Shown here: positions 40,758 to 50,361 of the stretch, one piece after another | How the letters are laid out: each line of letters begins with the position of its first letter | Position numbering within the stretch: the first letter of the stretch is position 1 | From: Pseudobutyrivibrio sp. UBA1225 | Lineage (GTDB): Bacteria > Bacillota > Clostridia > Lachnospirales > Lachnospiraceae | Reading direction: 5' to 3' | DNA length: 64,000 nt | Assembly: GCA_002309345.1 (NCBI GenBank) | Contig: DBWZ01000002.1 | Location: 1 to 64,000 of the forward strand | The notes under the pieces: model-generated | Told to the model about the DNA's origin: nothing | The model's database searches: none | The model's input: only the letters and a program-made list of their open reading frames with translations | Position numbers and translations under genes: made by a program

Positions 40758-42203
40758 ATGAAAAGTATTAAAAAAAATTATATATATAATTTAACCTACC
40801 AATTGCTGATAATGATAGCGCCTCTCATCACAACTCCACATGTGTGCGAAGTATTGGGATCCGCTGGAAATGGTGTATATAGCTATACTTTTTCTGTGGT
40901 TTCGTTTTTCGTTTTATTTGCGGCGCTAGGAATCACGACATACGGTCAAAGAGAGATTTCATATGTCAGAGATAGCAGAGAAAAAACATCTCAGGTATTT
41001 TGGGAAACCAAGACTCTTGAGATTATAACAAGCAGTTTAGTGCTGGGCGTTTATTTATTATTTGTGCTTGTTTTATTTAAGTCAGGCAACAAAAATAGTA
41101 TGTGTTACCTAGTACTATCTTGTGAAATTCTAAGTGTATTGTGCGATGTGTCATGGCTTTTTCAGGGGCTAGAAGAATTTAAAAAGATTGCCACAAGAAA
41201 TGTTGTAATTAAAATTATCAGTATTATATATATTTTTGCGATGGTTAATTCCAAGGATGATGTTTTAATCTACATACTTGGAACTACTCTTTTCAACTTT
41301 ATTAGTAATGTTTGGCTTTGGGTCTATTTGCCAAAGTATGTAGATAAGCCCAAATTTAGAGATATCAAGCCGTTTAGAAATATCAAGATTGTCGGAGCAC
41401 TGTTTATCCCTACAATTGCTATCCAGATATACACTGTGCTGGATAAAACAATGATTGGTTTAATTACTCATAACAACTCGGAGAATGGTTATTACGACAA
41501 AGCTATATTGATATCCAAGGTGACACTTACTATTATCACCTCTCTTGGAGCAGTTATGATTCCAAGGATAGGTTACTACTTTAACAAAGGTGACAAAGAG
41601 CAAATAAATCAATATCTATACAAAGTGTTCAACTATGTATGGTTTGCTGGAATACCACTTACTTTTGGGTTGGCTGGCACAGCCTCTAATTTTGTTCCAT
41701 GGTTTTTGAAGGGAGACTTTGCTCCAACCATTGGGCTTATAAAAATACTAAGCTTTTTGGTTATCATAATAGGCTTAAGCAATGTTACGGGGTTGCAATA
41801 TCTAATTCCTACCAAGCGAGAAAACAGCTATACCAAAACAGTAATTATGGGTTCTGTAATCAACTTTTTATTGAATCTTATATTAATCAGACTGTTTGCA
41901 TCTACGGGAGCTGCGATAGCATCGGTTGCAGCCGAGATTTCTGTCACAGCCATGCAAATGTACATTGTTAGAAAAGAAATACCACTGAAGCCGGTGTTCA
42001 AGCTATCGATTAAATATTTGGTGGCAGGAATTGTTATGTTTGTGGCGCTTAAGTTGGCAGGACAGCATCTTTCTCCTTCAATGATTCACTCGATAATCAT
42101 GGTTGCAGGAGGTATGGTAGTTTATTTTGGAATGTTATTACTATTAAAGGATCAGTTTTTGGGTATGGTTCTTAATAGAGTTTTGAAAAGGAAACAAGGA
42201 TAG
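40758..42203 (+). CDS. wzx: Wzx-type polysaccharide flippase (MOP superfamily)
   Basis: 481 residues with about fourteen helices. The start NYIYNLTYQLLIMIAPLITTPHV and GSAGNGVYSYTFSVVSFFVLFAALGITTYGQREISYVRD is the typical N-terminus of Wzx/EpsK-like lipid-linked repeat-unit exporters. Charged residues lie within early helices and loops, and TGLQYLIPTKRENSYTKT at about residue 339 is also family-typical. It moves undecaprenyl-diphosphate-linked oligosaccharide to the outer face for the Wzy-like protein at 36687. It starts one base after the GT2 stop; no separate ribosome site is visible, so coupling is likely. Confidence 0.92.
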   Translation: MKSIKKNYIYNLTYQLLIMIAPLITTPHVCEVLGSAGNGVYSYTFSVVSFFVLFAALGITTYGQREISYVRDSREKTSQVFWETKTLEIITSSLVLGVYLLFVLVLFKSGNKNSMCYLVLSCEILSVLCDVSWLFQGLEEFKKIATRNVVIKIISIIYIFAMVNSKDDVLIYILGTTLFNFISNVWLWVYLPKYVDKPKFRDIKPFRNIKIVGALFIPTIAIQIYTVLDKTMIGLITHNNSENGYYDKAILISKVTLTIITSLGAVMIPRIGYYFNKGDKEQINQYLYKVFNYVWFAGIPLTFGLAGTASNFVPWFLKGDFAPTIGLIKILSFLVIIIGLSNVTGLQYLIPTKRENSYTKTVIMGSVINFLLNLILIRLFASTGAAIASVAAEISVTAMQMYIVRKEIPLKPVFKLSIKYLVAGIVMFVALKLAGQHLSPSMIHSIIMVAGGMVVYFGMLLLLKDQFLGMVLNRVLKRKQG

Positions 42204-42217
42204 TGAGAGTTAAATCT

Positions 42218-42814
42218 ATGAAAAAAGTGAATTGTGTTTGGATTATTTTCGCTTCTATGCTCATATCAGTAGTCACATTGGTAACTTTTAAGGAACAGAT
42301 ATTTAAGCATCGTGATCAGATTATCTATTCTGATTGGAGTCAGTGTGATTCAAATGGTTATGACTTTAAGGAAAATGAAGTGATTTCCGTTGCAGGAGAT
42401 CCATGTATATTTTTTTTCTCGAGTCAAAATGTGGAGCAGGTAGAGGTGGATGTTCAGTTAATTTCAAATTCAGAGTTAATATGGAACAAAGAGTTTTATG
42501 GTGAAGAAGTGATTTATGCAGAGCTGTTTTGGGCAAATGAACAGGGTGAAATGACTGCTGAAAACTCAATTCCATTTAAACTACAACCCGGAAGGCACTC
42601 CTATTTATTAGATATAGATTGCCCTGCAAATACAATGTTTAGACTAGATATTGGTGATGGCGTTGATGTAAATTTCAAAGCACATTCTTTTGTGTTTAAT
42701 ACTTATGAAGCGTATACCGACAAAGAAAAGCGGATTGCTGTTGTGTTGATGTTTTTCTTAGTATTTATCTCAATTACTTTGGGATATAGATTCTGTATAA
42801 AAAAGGATTCATAA
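42218..42814 (+). CDS. Small bitopic membrane protein of unknown function
   Basis: 198 residues from ATG 42218 (GTGAGAG upstream); an in-frame GTG at 42203 overlapping the wzx stop would give 203. One helix near the N-terminus (about 5-22) and one near the C-terminus (about 170-188) enclose an external domain of about 145 residues that looks beta-rich (VEVDVQLISNSELIW, GRHSYLLDIDC). I recognise no family. It overlaps or abuts wzx and abuts the next membrane-protein gene with the TAA/ATG gap closed, so the three probably act together. It might be an accessory subunit of the following GT-C-like protein. Confidence 0.6.
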   Translation: MKKVNCVWIIFASMLISVVTLVTFKEQIFKHRDQIIYSDWSQCDSNGYDFKENEVISVAGDPCIFFFSSQNVEQVEVDVQLISNSELIWNKEFYGEEVIYAELFWANEQGEMTAENSIPFKLQPGRHSYLLDIDCPANTMFRLDIGDGVDVNFKAHSFVFNTYEAYTDKEKRIAVVLMFFLVFISITLGYRFCIKKDS

Positions 42815-44512
42815 ATGAAAAAAGCAGACCATTTAAAAGTATTATCATATATATACATTTTTTCTCCAGTAATAATCTTTTTACTGGGATGGACAAAACT
42901 TTATTTAGTCGGATTGCCATTGACAATCTCGGTATTGTTTTGCCTTGTTAGAATGTATAAACGAACTCAAAGTGAGTTTAGAATCAATATCGTATTTGCG
43001 AAGAAGGATTGGATAAAGTTAGTAGCTATTATTGTTATAATAGGACTGTGGGTATATATATCTGGTGTTGGTGGATATGTATGGCAAAACAACGATCACA
43101 AGTGGAGAAACGAGCTGTTTAATATATTAGTTACATACAAATGGCCAGTTGTCAAAGGTACAGTTGCAGGTTCCAAAGGGATATCCTACTACATTGGATT
43201 TTGGATGGTTCCAACATTAATCGGAAAGATATATGGCATTTCAGCTGGTTATTTCGCTCAATATATATGGGCAGTTATAGGTATAGCGCTTGCCTACGCC
43301 TTTATGTGCAGGCGAGAAAACAAAGTATTAATCTGGCCACTTGTGCTTTTTATATTTATCAGTGGCTTAGATATAGTAGGTATGCTATTGTTTGATTTTA
43401 AATCCTTCACTCACCTGGAGCTTGGTACGCACATAGAGCGGTGGATGCAGGGATATCAATTCTCTAGTTTTACAACGCAATTGTTTTGGGTTTTTAATCA
43501 GGCGATTTACGGATGGTTAATAACACTTCTGATAATCGAGGAAAAAAATCACGATATGGTGATACTTATGGCAGCTGGAATATTTCTAGCGCCACTTCCG
43601 ATGGTGGGGCTTTTCCCAATTACACTTTGTGTAATCTGGAACAACGTACAAAAGCTACGCTCAGAAAAAAACATTGGCTTTATCCGAGGGTTATTTACTA
43701 GCTTAATAACCTACGAAAACATAATAGGTGTGCTTTTAACGATTGTTTTTGGCGCACTGTTTTTGAGCAACAACGCAATAGGTTTTTCCTTTGGAACAAT
43801 TACTTCTGAAAATGCACTGAAGTTTATTGTTATTTTAGCCATACTAGTGGTTTGTTCTGTTGCTGTATTGGCGTATTTAAAAAGATTTAAGCATAATTTT
43901 TCTTTGCGAATTAAAGAGCACTTGAGCAATAATAGGGTAATATCAAGCATCTATAACAACAAACAAGTTCGCATGGTTTTTAAAGTAGGTATGTGCGTAT
44001 TGTTGGCTATGATTCTATTCTACGGAAGCAATCATTCGATACCAGCTAACAACGAAATGACAGCTGGCAACAACGTATACAGGTATCTTTTGTTTTTACT
44101 TATTGAAATTGGCGCATATGTAATTTTTACCTACAAAAGTTCAAGAAATAACAACCAATATATCTGCGCACTTATTATGTTGTTATTTTGTCCGATAGTT
44201 GTCATCGGCGCCGGTACAGATTTTTGCATGCGAGCTTGCATTCCTGCTCAAGTGGTTTTATTCTTGGCGCTTGTGGATGTGCTAAAAGGAATCGATTTCA
44301 AACAAAAGAGAGTACCTGCAATTATTATGTCGATAGTTATTCTCTTGGGCTCGGTTACAACAATCAATGAGTTTGCACGTACAATTATCAATTATCCAGA
44401 ATACAAGGAGTATGGTAGGATTGAGGCTAGAAAAGAGCAGATATTTGAATCCTTGAATTTCAATACAGATGTTGAAAGCAATCTATTCTATAAGTATATG
44501 GCGAATTATTAA
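42815..44512 (+). CDS. Polytopic membrane protein, GT-C-like candidate
   Basis: 565 residues, ATG immediately after the preceding stop. About fourteen helices; no named family recognised. After the third hydrophobic segment comes YVWQNNDHKWRNELFNILV (about residue 88), an outer loop with NDHKWR, and KWPVVKG, which parallel the acidic first-loop motif of other GT-C-like proteins here. HLELGTHIERWMQGYQFSSF at about residue 195 is a second polar loop. The C-terminus is short, unlike the other candidates. It could be a second polymerase or an extracytoplasmic transferase. Codon use here is more AT-rich than in 1-36 kb. Confidence 0.55.
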   Translation: MKKADHLKVLSYIYIFSPVIIFLLGWTKLYLVGLPLTISVLFCLVRMYKRTQSEFRINIVFAKKDWIKLVAIIVIIGLWVYISGVGGYVWQNNDHKWRNELFNILVTYKWPVVKGTVAGSKGISYYIGFWMVPTLIGKIYGISAGYFAQYIWAVIGIALAYAFMCRRENKVLIWPLVLFIFISGLDIVGMLLFDFKSFTHLELGTHIERWMQGYQFSSFTTQLFWVFNQAIYGWLITLLIIEEKNHDMVILMAAGIFLAPLPMVGLFPITLCVIWNNVQKLRSEKNIGFIRGLFTSLITYENIIGVLLTIVFGALFLSNNAIGFSFGTITSENALKFIVILAILVVCSVAVLAYLKRFKHNFSLRIKEHLSNNRVISSIYNNKQVRMVFKVGMCVLLAMILFYGSNHSIPANNEMTAGNNVYRYLLFLLIEIGAYVIFTYKSSRNNNQYICALIMLLFCPIVVIGAGTDFCMRACIPAQVVLFLALVDVLKGIDFKQKRVPAIIMSIVILLGSVTTINEFARTIINYPEYKEYGRIEARKEQIFESLNFNTDVESNLFYKYMANY

Positions 44513-44572
44513 TCGAGACTAAGTATTTGATAGTCTAGTGATTTCAGAAAACAGCACTTTAAGGAGCACAAA

Positions 44573-45355
44573 ATGAAGGTAGTATTATTAGCCGGTGGAC
44601 TTGGTACACGAATATCAGAAGAATCAATGTACAAGCCAAAGCCAATGGTAGATATAGGGGAGCAGCCTATTATATGGCATATAATGAAGGAATACTCTTA
44701 CTATGGGCACAACGAGTTTATTATCTGTGCAGGTTACAAGCAGCAGGTAATAAAGCAGTGGTTTTCAGATTATTTCCTTAGAAAAAGCGATATTACCTTT
44801 GACTATAGCAAGGGCAAAGACGAGATGATAGTCCACGATTCCAACCTAGAGCCTTGGAAGGTTACTATTGTAGATACCGGGTTAGATACCATGACTGGTG
44901 GTCGCATTAAACGAATACAAAAATATGTTGGCAACGAGCCATTTTTGATGACATACGGTGATGGTGTGTGCGATGTTGATATTAACAAGTTAATAGATTT
45001 TCACAAGGAGAATGGCAAAATTGCAACTCTTACCGCTGTGCTCCAGGATCAGTCAAAAGGCGTCCTAGACATAGGTGGCGATAATGCTGTAAAATCATTT
45101 AGAGAGAAGCAATTCAAGGATGGGGTGCCTATCAATGCAGGATACATGGTTTTCGAGCCAAAGATATTTGATTATATTGATGGTGATGAGACAGTATTAG
45201 AGCGTGAGCCTTTGGAAGAATTAGCCAAAGAAGGCGAGCTGATGAGTTACATCCACAAAGGTTTTTGGCAGTGTATGGACAACATGCGTGAAAAGGAAAC
45301 CCTTGAAAAATTGATAAAAGCTGGAAAAGCACCATGGATGAAATGGGAAAATTAG
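44573..45355 (+). CDS. rfbF: Glucose-1-phosphate cytidylyltransferase
   Basis: 260 residues, full length for RfbF. VVLLAGGLGTRISEESMYKP is the nucleotidyltransferase motif (GGxGTRxxExxxxxPKPM), GYKQQVIKQWFSDYF at about residue 54 is RfbF-specific, and TYGDGVCDVDINKLIDFH at about residue 126 holds the Mg-binding Asp. GFWQCMDNMREKETLEKL near the end matches the family. It makes CDP-glucose from CTP and glucose-1-phosphate, the entry to CDP-3,6-dideoxy and branched sugars. RfbH follows 118 nt downstream; RfbG (CDP-glucose 4,6-dehydratase), usually adjacent, is absent from the window. ATG follows AAGGAGCAC. Confidence 0.95.
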   Translation: MKVVLLAGGLGTRISEESMYKPKPMVDIGEQPIIWHIMKEYSYYGHNEFIICAGYKQQVIKQWFSDYFLRKSDITFDYSKGKDEMIVHDSNLEPWKVTIVDTGLDTMTGGRIKRIQKYVGNEPFLMTYGDGVCDVDINKLIDFHKENGKIATLTAVLQDQSKGVLDIGGDNAVKSFREKQFKDGVPINAGYMVFEPKIFDYIDGDETVLEREPLEELAKEGELMSYIHKGFWQCMDNMREKETLEKLIKAGKAPWMKWEN

Positions 45356-45473
45356 CAATTATTTATAAGGTATTTAATGTATAATTTAAAAGGTTTTGAT
45401 AGACGAGCGGAAAGTACAGATAATCTGTTTAAGTACGTTCGTCATTTTGTGTATTAAAAGGAGATAATAAATC

Positions 45474-46832
45474 GTGTCTAAATGGAATAGTGAAGCAGAG
45501 GCAAGAGAGCAGATAAAGGAGATGGTTGCAGAATTCTATAATGAATTCAAGGCTCCAAAGGAATCTAAAGAGAACTTTAAACCTGGGGATAGAATTAGCT
45601 ATGCCAGCCGTGTTTATGATGAAAAAGAGATGCAATCTCTTACGGATGCAATGCTTGATTTTTGGCTCACAACGGGCAGGTTTTCAGATGAATTTGAAAA
45701 GGATTTTGCTGATTGGATTGGTGTAAAATTTGCCCATCTTGTAAACTCTGGGTCTTCGGCAAATCTTATTGCGTTTATGGCGCTTACTGCACCAGAGCTT
45801 GGTGATAGACAGATAAAACGAGGTGACGAGGTAATCACTGTTGCAGCAGGATTTCCGACCACAGTTACACCTATGATTCAATATGGTGCTGTTCCAGTAT
45901 TTTTAGATGTCACAGTGCCTCAGTACAATATCAAGGTTGAGGACTTGGAAGCAGCCCTTAGTCCTAAGACAAAGGCGGTTATGATTGCACATACACTTGG
46001 TAATCCGTTTAACTTAAAGGCTGTTAAGGCGTTTTGTGACAAGAACAACTTATGGCTTGTAGAGGACAACTGCGACGCCCTTGGAACCAGATACACTATC
46101 GATGGTGAAACAAGATTTACAGGCACATGGGGCGATATCGGCACATCATCATTTTACCCTCCACATCACATGACTATGGGAGAGGGCGGATGTGTTTACA
46201 CCAACAATCCTATACTTCATCGTTTGATTCTTTCGTTCCGTGATTGGGGCCGTGATTGTATATGTCCAAGCGGACAGGACAATTTCTGTGGACACAGATA
46301 TGACGGTCAGTACGGTCAGCTTCCACAGGGTTACGACCACAAATATGTATACAGTCACTTCGGTTACAATCTCAAGGTCACTGACCTTCAAGCGGCAGTG
46401 GGAGTGGAGCAGCTTAAAAAGTTCCCAAGCTTCATAGAAAGACGTCGTCATAACTGGGATAGACTTCGTAGTGCTCTTGCATGTGGTTCAGCCGCAGATA
46501 AACTGATTCTTCCAGAACCAGCAGAAAACTCAGAACCAAGTTGGTTTGGATTTTTGATTTCTGTAAAGCCAGAGTCTGGAGTTACCAGAAATCAGGTGAC
46601 AAAATACATTGAAGATCACAATGTGCAAACCAGATTACTGTTTTCAGGCAACTTGATTAAACATCCTTGTTTTGATCAGATTCGCGATACAGATGCCTAT
46701 AGAGTGGTAGGTAACCTAGAAAACACTGAATATGTTATGAACAACTCCTTCTGGGTTGGCGTATATCCGGGTATGACAGGCAAGATGATAGATTACATGG
46801 CTCAGGTAATTACTGAGGCGGTGAATCAATAA
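45474..46832 (+). CDS. rfbH: CDP-4-keto-6-deoxyglucose 3-dehydratase (RfbH/E1), PMP and [2Fe-2S] enzyme
   Basis: 452 residues from GTG 45474 (GGAG upstream). It has the DegT fold, but the usual PLP lysine is His231 in SFYPPHHMTMGEGG, as in E1/RfbH enzymes that use PMP. The iron-sulfur ligands of E1, which I recall as C-x57-C-x1-C-x7-C, are present as Cys200, Cys262, Cys264 and Cys272; the first spacing is four residues longer because of an insertion near residues 207-214. The enzyme removes the C3 hydroxyl of CDP-4-keto-6-deoxyglucose with an E3-type reductase, giving CDP-4-keto-3,6-dideoxyglucose. No E3 reductase gene is in the window. The next gene is a YerE-like ThDP enzyme, which fits branched-sugar synthesis. 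Confidence 0.94.
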   Translation: MSKWNSEAEAREQIKEMVAEFYNEFKAPKESKENFKPGDRISYASRVYDEKEMQSLTDAMLDFWLTTGRFSDEFEKDFADWIGVKFAHLVNSGSSANLIAFMALTAPELGDRQIKRGDEVITVAAGFPTTVTPMIQYGAVPVFLDVTVPQYNIKVEDLEAALSPKTKAVMIAHTLGNPFNLKAVKAFCDKNNLWLVEDNCDALGTRYTIDGETRFTGTWGDIGTSSFYPPHHMTMGEGGCVYTNNPILHRLILSFRDWGRDCICPSGQDNFCGHRYDGQYGQLPQGYDHKYVYSHFGYNLKVTDLQAAVGVEQLKKFPSFIERRRHNWDRLRSALACGSAADKLILPEPAENSEPSWFGFLISVKPESGVTRNQVTKYIEDHNVQTRLLFSGNLIKHPCFDQIRDTDAYRVVGNLENTEYVMNNSFWVGVYPGMTGKMIDYMAQVITEAVNQ

Positions 46833-46901
46833 TAAGGATTTAGATAAAGACAGTTAAAACAGCATCTAGAGGTTATTAACTAGACGAATCAGGAGATTAA
46901 A

Positions 46902-48734
46902 GTGAAAATTAGATTAGCAGATTATGTTGCAAACTTTTTAGTAGAACATGGTGTTTCTGATGTGTTTTCGGTGGTTGGCGGTGGTGCAATGCACTTGAAT
47001 GACGCCTTGGGTCATCACCCAAACCTGACGGTCACATACAATCACCATGAGCAGGCCTGCGCTATAGCAGCAGAGGCCTATGCTCGTTTAGATAACAAAA
47101 TAGCAGCTGTGTGCGTAACGACAGGCCCAGGTGGAACCAACGCTTTAACAGGAGTTCTTGGAGGATGGCTAGATTCCATTCCAATGTTTATTATCAGTGG
47201 TCAGGTGCGCTATGATACCACGGCAAGATATGCTTTGCAATATACTGGCGACCGACTCAGAGCTATGGGTGATCAAGAGTACGACATTGTTCGTTCTGTA
47301 GAGCCCATGACAAAGTACGCAACTATGATAGAAGATCCAAATCAGATTCGTTTTGCCTTAGAAAAAGCGTGGCATTTGGCAAACACAGGTCGACCAGGTC
47401 CGGTGTGGCTAGATATCCCAGTCAACTATCAAGGAATGTATATTGAGACTGATGAGCTAGATGGCTACGACCCTACAGAGGATGATTCAAAGCTTCCACC
47501 AAAAGTTTCCGACGATACAATAAAAACAGTTATTGATAAAATAAAATCAGCTAAACGACCAGTGTTTCATGCTGGATACGGTATCCGACTATCCGGCGGA
47601 TACGAAGTCTTTAGAAAAGTGGCGGACAAGCTTAATATTCCTATTGTTACTTATTGGAATGCTGTCGATTTGATAGAGGACGACAATCCTCTTTATGTTG
47701 GACGCGCAGGTAACATGGGTGATAGACCGGGCAACTGGGCTATTCAAAATGCAGATTTAATACTTGCAATCGGTACTCGTATTTCCATTCGTCAGGTTGG
47801 CTATAATTGGAAGACCTGGGCTAGAAATGCCGAAGTTATCATGGTGGATATCGACAGGGCCGAAATGAAAAAACCAACGCTTCATGTTGATATGCCAATA
47901 TGGGCAGATGCCAGATATTTTCTGCAAAAGTTAAATGAAAGCCTGACAGCTGAAACACTTTTTACCGATGTAAATTGGCTTGAAACATGTCAAAGCTGGA
48001 AGAAGAATTACCCTGTTGTAGATGAGAGCAAATGGCTGGATAAGGGCGATGGTGCTAACGTATATGCGTTTATGAAATACATGAGCAGCCAGCTTCCGGA
48101 AAACAGTCTCACTGCTGTATCGAACGGTGCATGCTGCGTTGTAGGTAATCAGGCATATGTTATTAAAAAGGGCAGCCGAATGGCAAATAACAGTGCGGTT
48201 GCAAGCATGGGCTATGGATTGCCTGCAGCTATTGGTACCTGTATTGGTGGTGGCAGAAAAGAAACTATCTGCTTAGAAGGTGATGGAAGCATCATGATGA
48301 ATTTGCAGGAACTTCAGACAGTGCTTACCAACAAGCTGCCTATCAAGATATTCCTTATCAATAACAGTGGTTACCATTCAATCAGAATCACTCAAAACAA
48401 TTTATTTAAAGACCATTGCAAGGTGGGAATCGGAGAAGAATCGGGCGATTTATCGTTCCCTAAATTTGAAAAGCTTGCTAAGGCGTTTGGATACAAATAT
48501 TACAGCGCTCACAACAATGACGAGATGAAGACAGTTGTAGATGAGGTTCTTAAGTTAGAAGGACCGGTTTTCTGCGAAATATTTACCGATACCAATCAGG
48601 TTTGGGAACCAAAGAGTGCTACAAAAAGACTTGAGGATGGCACGCTTGTCAGTCCACCTCTTGAAGATTTGGCACCATTTTTACCTAGAGAAGAATTGAA
48701 AAAAATTATGCTTGTTCCAATGATGGAGGAATAA
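46902..48734 (+). CDS. ThDP-dependent acetolactate-synthase-like enzyme (YerE-like)
   Basis: 610 residues from GTG 46902 (AGGAG upstream). The three ThDP-enzyme domains are complete: the Pyr domain with Glu50 in YNHHEQACA (activating glutamate), the central domain (FHAGYGIRLSGG at about residue 223), and the PP domain with EGDGSIMMNLQEL (G460-D461-G462-S463) and NN near residue 487 for Mg-ThDP. It is about the length of catabolic and anabolic acetolactate synthases, but the isoleucine/valine genes are absent. In Yersinia YerE, acting after RfbF/G/H, transfers an acetyl unit from pyruvate to C4 of CDP-4-keto-3,6-dideoxyglucose in yersiniose synthesis. The same reaction is the best guess here, two bases before an aldolase-fusion gene. 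Confidence 0.85.
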   Translation: MKIRLADYVANFLVEHGVSDVFSVVGGGAMHLNDALGHHPNLTVTYNHHEQACAIAAEAYARLDNKIAAVCVTTGPGGTNALTGVLGGWLDSIPMFIISGQVRYDTTARYALQYTGDRLRAMGDQEYDIVRSVEPMTKYATMIEDPNQIRFALEKAWHLANTGRPGPVWLDIPVNYQGMYIETDELDGYDPTEDDSKLPPKVSDDTIKTVIDKIKSAKRPVFHAGYGIRLSGGYEVFRKVADKLNIPIVTYWNAVDLIEDDNPLYVGRAGNMGDRPGNWAIQNADLILAIGTRISIRQVGYNWKTWARNAEVIMVDIDRAEMKKPTLHVDMPIWADARYFLQKLNESLTAETLFTDVNWLETCQSWKKNYPVVDESKWLDKGDGANVYAFMKYMSSQLPENSLTAVSNGACCVVGNQAYVIKKGSRMANNSAVASMGYGLPAAIGTCIGGGRKETICLEGDGSIMMNLQELQTVLTNKLPIKIFLINNSGYHSIRITQNNLFKDHCKVGIGEESGDLSFPKFEKLAKAFGYKYYSAHNNDEMKTVVDEVLKLEGPVFCEIFTDTNQVWEPKSATKRLEDGTLVSPPLEDLAPFLPREELKKIMLVPMMEE

Positions 48735-48735
48735 A

Positions 48736-50337
48736 ATGGGAAAAGTGCATTTGCTTGATTGCACCCTGCGCGATGGTGGTTATGTAAATGACTGGATGTT
48801 CGGCAAAGACAACATAAAAGGGTTTTGTGTCAAGATAGCCAGAACAGGTATAGAGTTTCTTGAAGTAGGTTTTATAAAAGGTGATGATTACAATCCAGAC
48901 CGTGCAATATTTCCTACAGTAGATTCTTTTAAAACCGTTATCGAACCAAAAGATAATAACTTAAAATACGTTGGAATGATTGATATGAACAATCCTGTTG
49001 ATATAAATTCAATTCCAAAGTACGATAAAACATCTATAGATGGCATAAGGGTAATCTTTAAAAAAGATAAACTTGATGCTGCTTACGATTACTGCGCCAA
49101 AATCAAAGAGCTGGGATACTTCCTGTCGGTAAATTTTGTCAGTACAGATGCTTACTCAGACGAGGAATTCATTCAGGGCCTTCACAGGTTTAATGAGTTA
49201 AAACCTGATGCAGTAGCAATCGTAGATACATTTGGCCTAATCAAAAGAAAAGAATTTCTTAGAATGATTTATATCGCAGACAACAATCTTAAAGACGATA
49301 TCATTCTGGCTTATCATGCACACAACAATCTGCAGCAGGCCTTTGGAAATGCTGAAAGTCTGGTAGAACTCAATCTAAAGCGTGATGTTTTAATAGATGC
49401 CTGTGTGTTTGGCATGGGTAGAGGCGCCGGTAATCTGAACTTAGAGCTTTTTGCAGAATACATGAATGAAAATTATGGCGCAAACTACAATATCGAGCCG
49501 ATGCTTGAAATAATGGACGAGTATCTTACTGATATTTATCGCGAGAAGTTTTGGGGATATTCGCTTCCTTTATATTTGACGGCAACTACAGGCTGTCATC
49601 CAAACTATGCGATATATCTGGCTGAAAAAGATTCGCTTACAGCCAGTGAATTTAGAGAACTGTTATCAAGCATCCCGCCAAAAGATAAAGCAAAGTTTTC
49701 AAAAGAGCGGGCAGATGAAATCTATGCTTCGTATATGCAAAACAGTGTTGATGATTCAAATACTTTGGTGGAGCTTAAAGAGCAGTTTGCAGATAAAAAG
49801 ATATTGATGATTGCCCCAGGGCATTCACTTAACGATTATCATGATAAAATAGCAGAGTTTACAAATAATGATGATTTTATTGTCATTTCAGTCAATTTTC
49901 TTCCAGAAGCTTTAAAAGTTGATTATGTGTTTAGTAACAACATGAAGCGCTTTGGCAAGATTAAAGACAAGGTTACTGTGCCGTGTATTCTCACTTCAAA
50001 TGTCAAAGACAGCAGCAATGATTCATACATAGTTGAGTACGGCAAGTATGCCTGTGACAATTTTGAAATAATGGATAATTCTGGTATCATGCTACTTAGA
50101 CTTTTGAGTGGCATGGGATATGAGCAGGTGTATATCGCAGGTCTTGATGGATATTCAGATTACTACGGCAAAGATTATTATGTTAAAGAATTAGAATACA
50201 AATTCTCTAACAAGGCCGAACTTCGAAACAAACTGATATCAGAAGAATTGAAAAAGCTTAACCAGTTCATAAAACTAAACTTTATTACACCAACAAATTA
50301 TGATTATGGTAAAATAAGTGACAGGAGTCTAAAATAG
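48736..50337 (+). CDS. DRE-TIM aldolase fused to a DUF115/GT42-like C-terminal domain (copy 2)
   Basis: 533 residues, ATG two bases after the ThDP enzyme stop with GGAGG inside that gene's end. Residues 1 to about 290 form the aldolase barrel: LLDCTLRDGGYVND (residue 6), LAYHAHNNLQQAFGNAE (H-x-H, about residue 193) and CVFGMGRGAGNLNLELF (about residue 224). Residues about 350-533 are a second Rossmann-like domain: KKILMIAPGHSLNDYHD, VISVNFLPEALKVDYVFSNN and LRLLSGMGYEQVYIAGLDG (about residue 457). The architecture and motif order match the 11206 gene, although the sequences are clearly diverged. Position within CDP-sugar genes suggests it acts on the branched sugar or its precursor; the reaction is unknown. 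Confidence 0.8.
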   Translation: MGKVHLLDCTLRDGGYVNDWMFGKDNIKGFCVKIARTGIEFLEVGFIKGDDYNPDRAIFPTVDSFKTVIEPKDNNLKYVGMIDMNNPVDINSIPKYDKTSIDGIRVIFKKDKLDAAYDYCAKIKELGYFLSVNFVSTDAYSDEEFIQGLHRFNELKPDAVAIVDTFGLIKRKEFLRMIYIADNNLKDDIILAYHAHNNLQQAFGNAESLVELNLKRDVLIDACVFGMGRGAGNLNLELFAEYMNENYGANYNIEPMLEIMDEYLTDIYREKFWGYSLPLYLTATTGCHPNYAIYLAEKDSLTASEFRELLSSIPPKDKAKFSKERADEIYASYMQNSVDDSNTLVELKEQFADKKILMIAPGHSLNDYHDKIAEFTNNDDFIVISVNFLPEALKVDYVFSNNMKRFGKIKDKVTVPCILTSNVKDSSNDSYIVEYGKYACDNFEIMDNSGIMLLRLLSGMGYEQVYIAGLDGYSDYYGKDYYVKELEYKFSNKAELRNKLISEELKKLNQFIKLNFITPTNYDYGKISDRSLK

Positions 50338-50361
50338 GATTTTGTCAGATGAGAGGAAAGA

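Noticed and set aside
46902..48734. Acetolactate synthase of branched-chain amino-acid synthesis
   Set aside because: No IlvN, IlvC or IlvD neighbours, and the gene is embedded between RfbH and an aldolase fusion, fitting a YerE-like role better.
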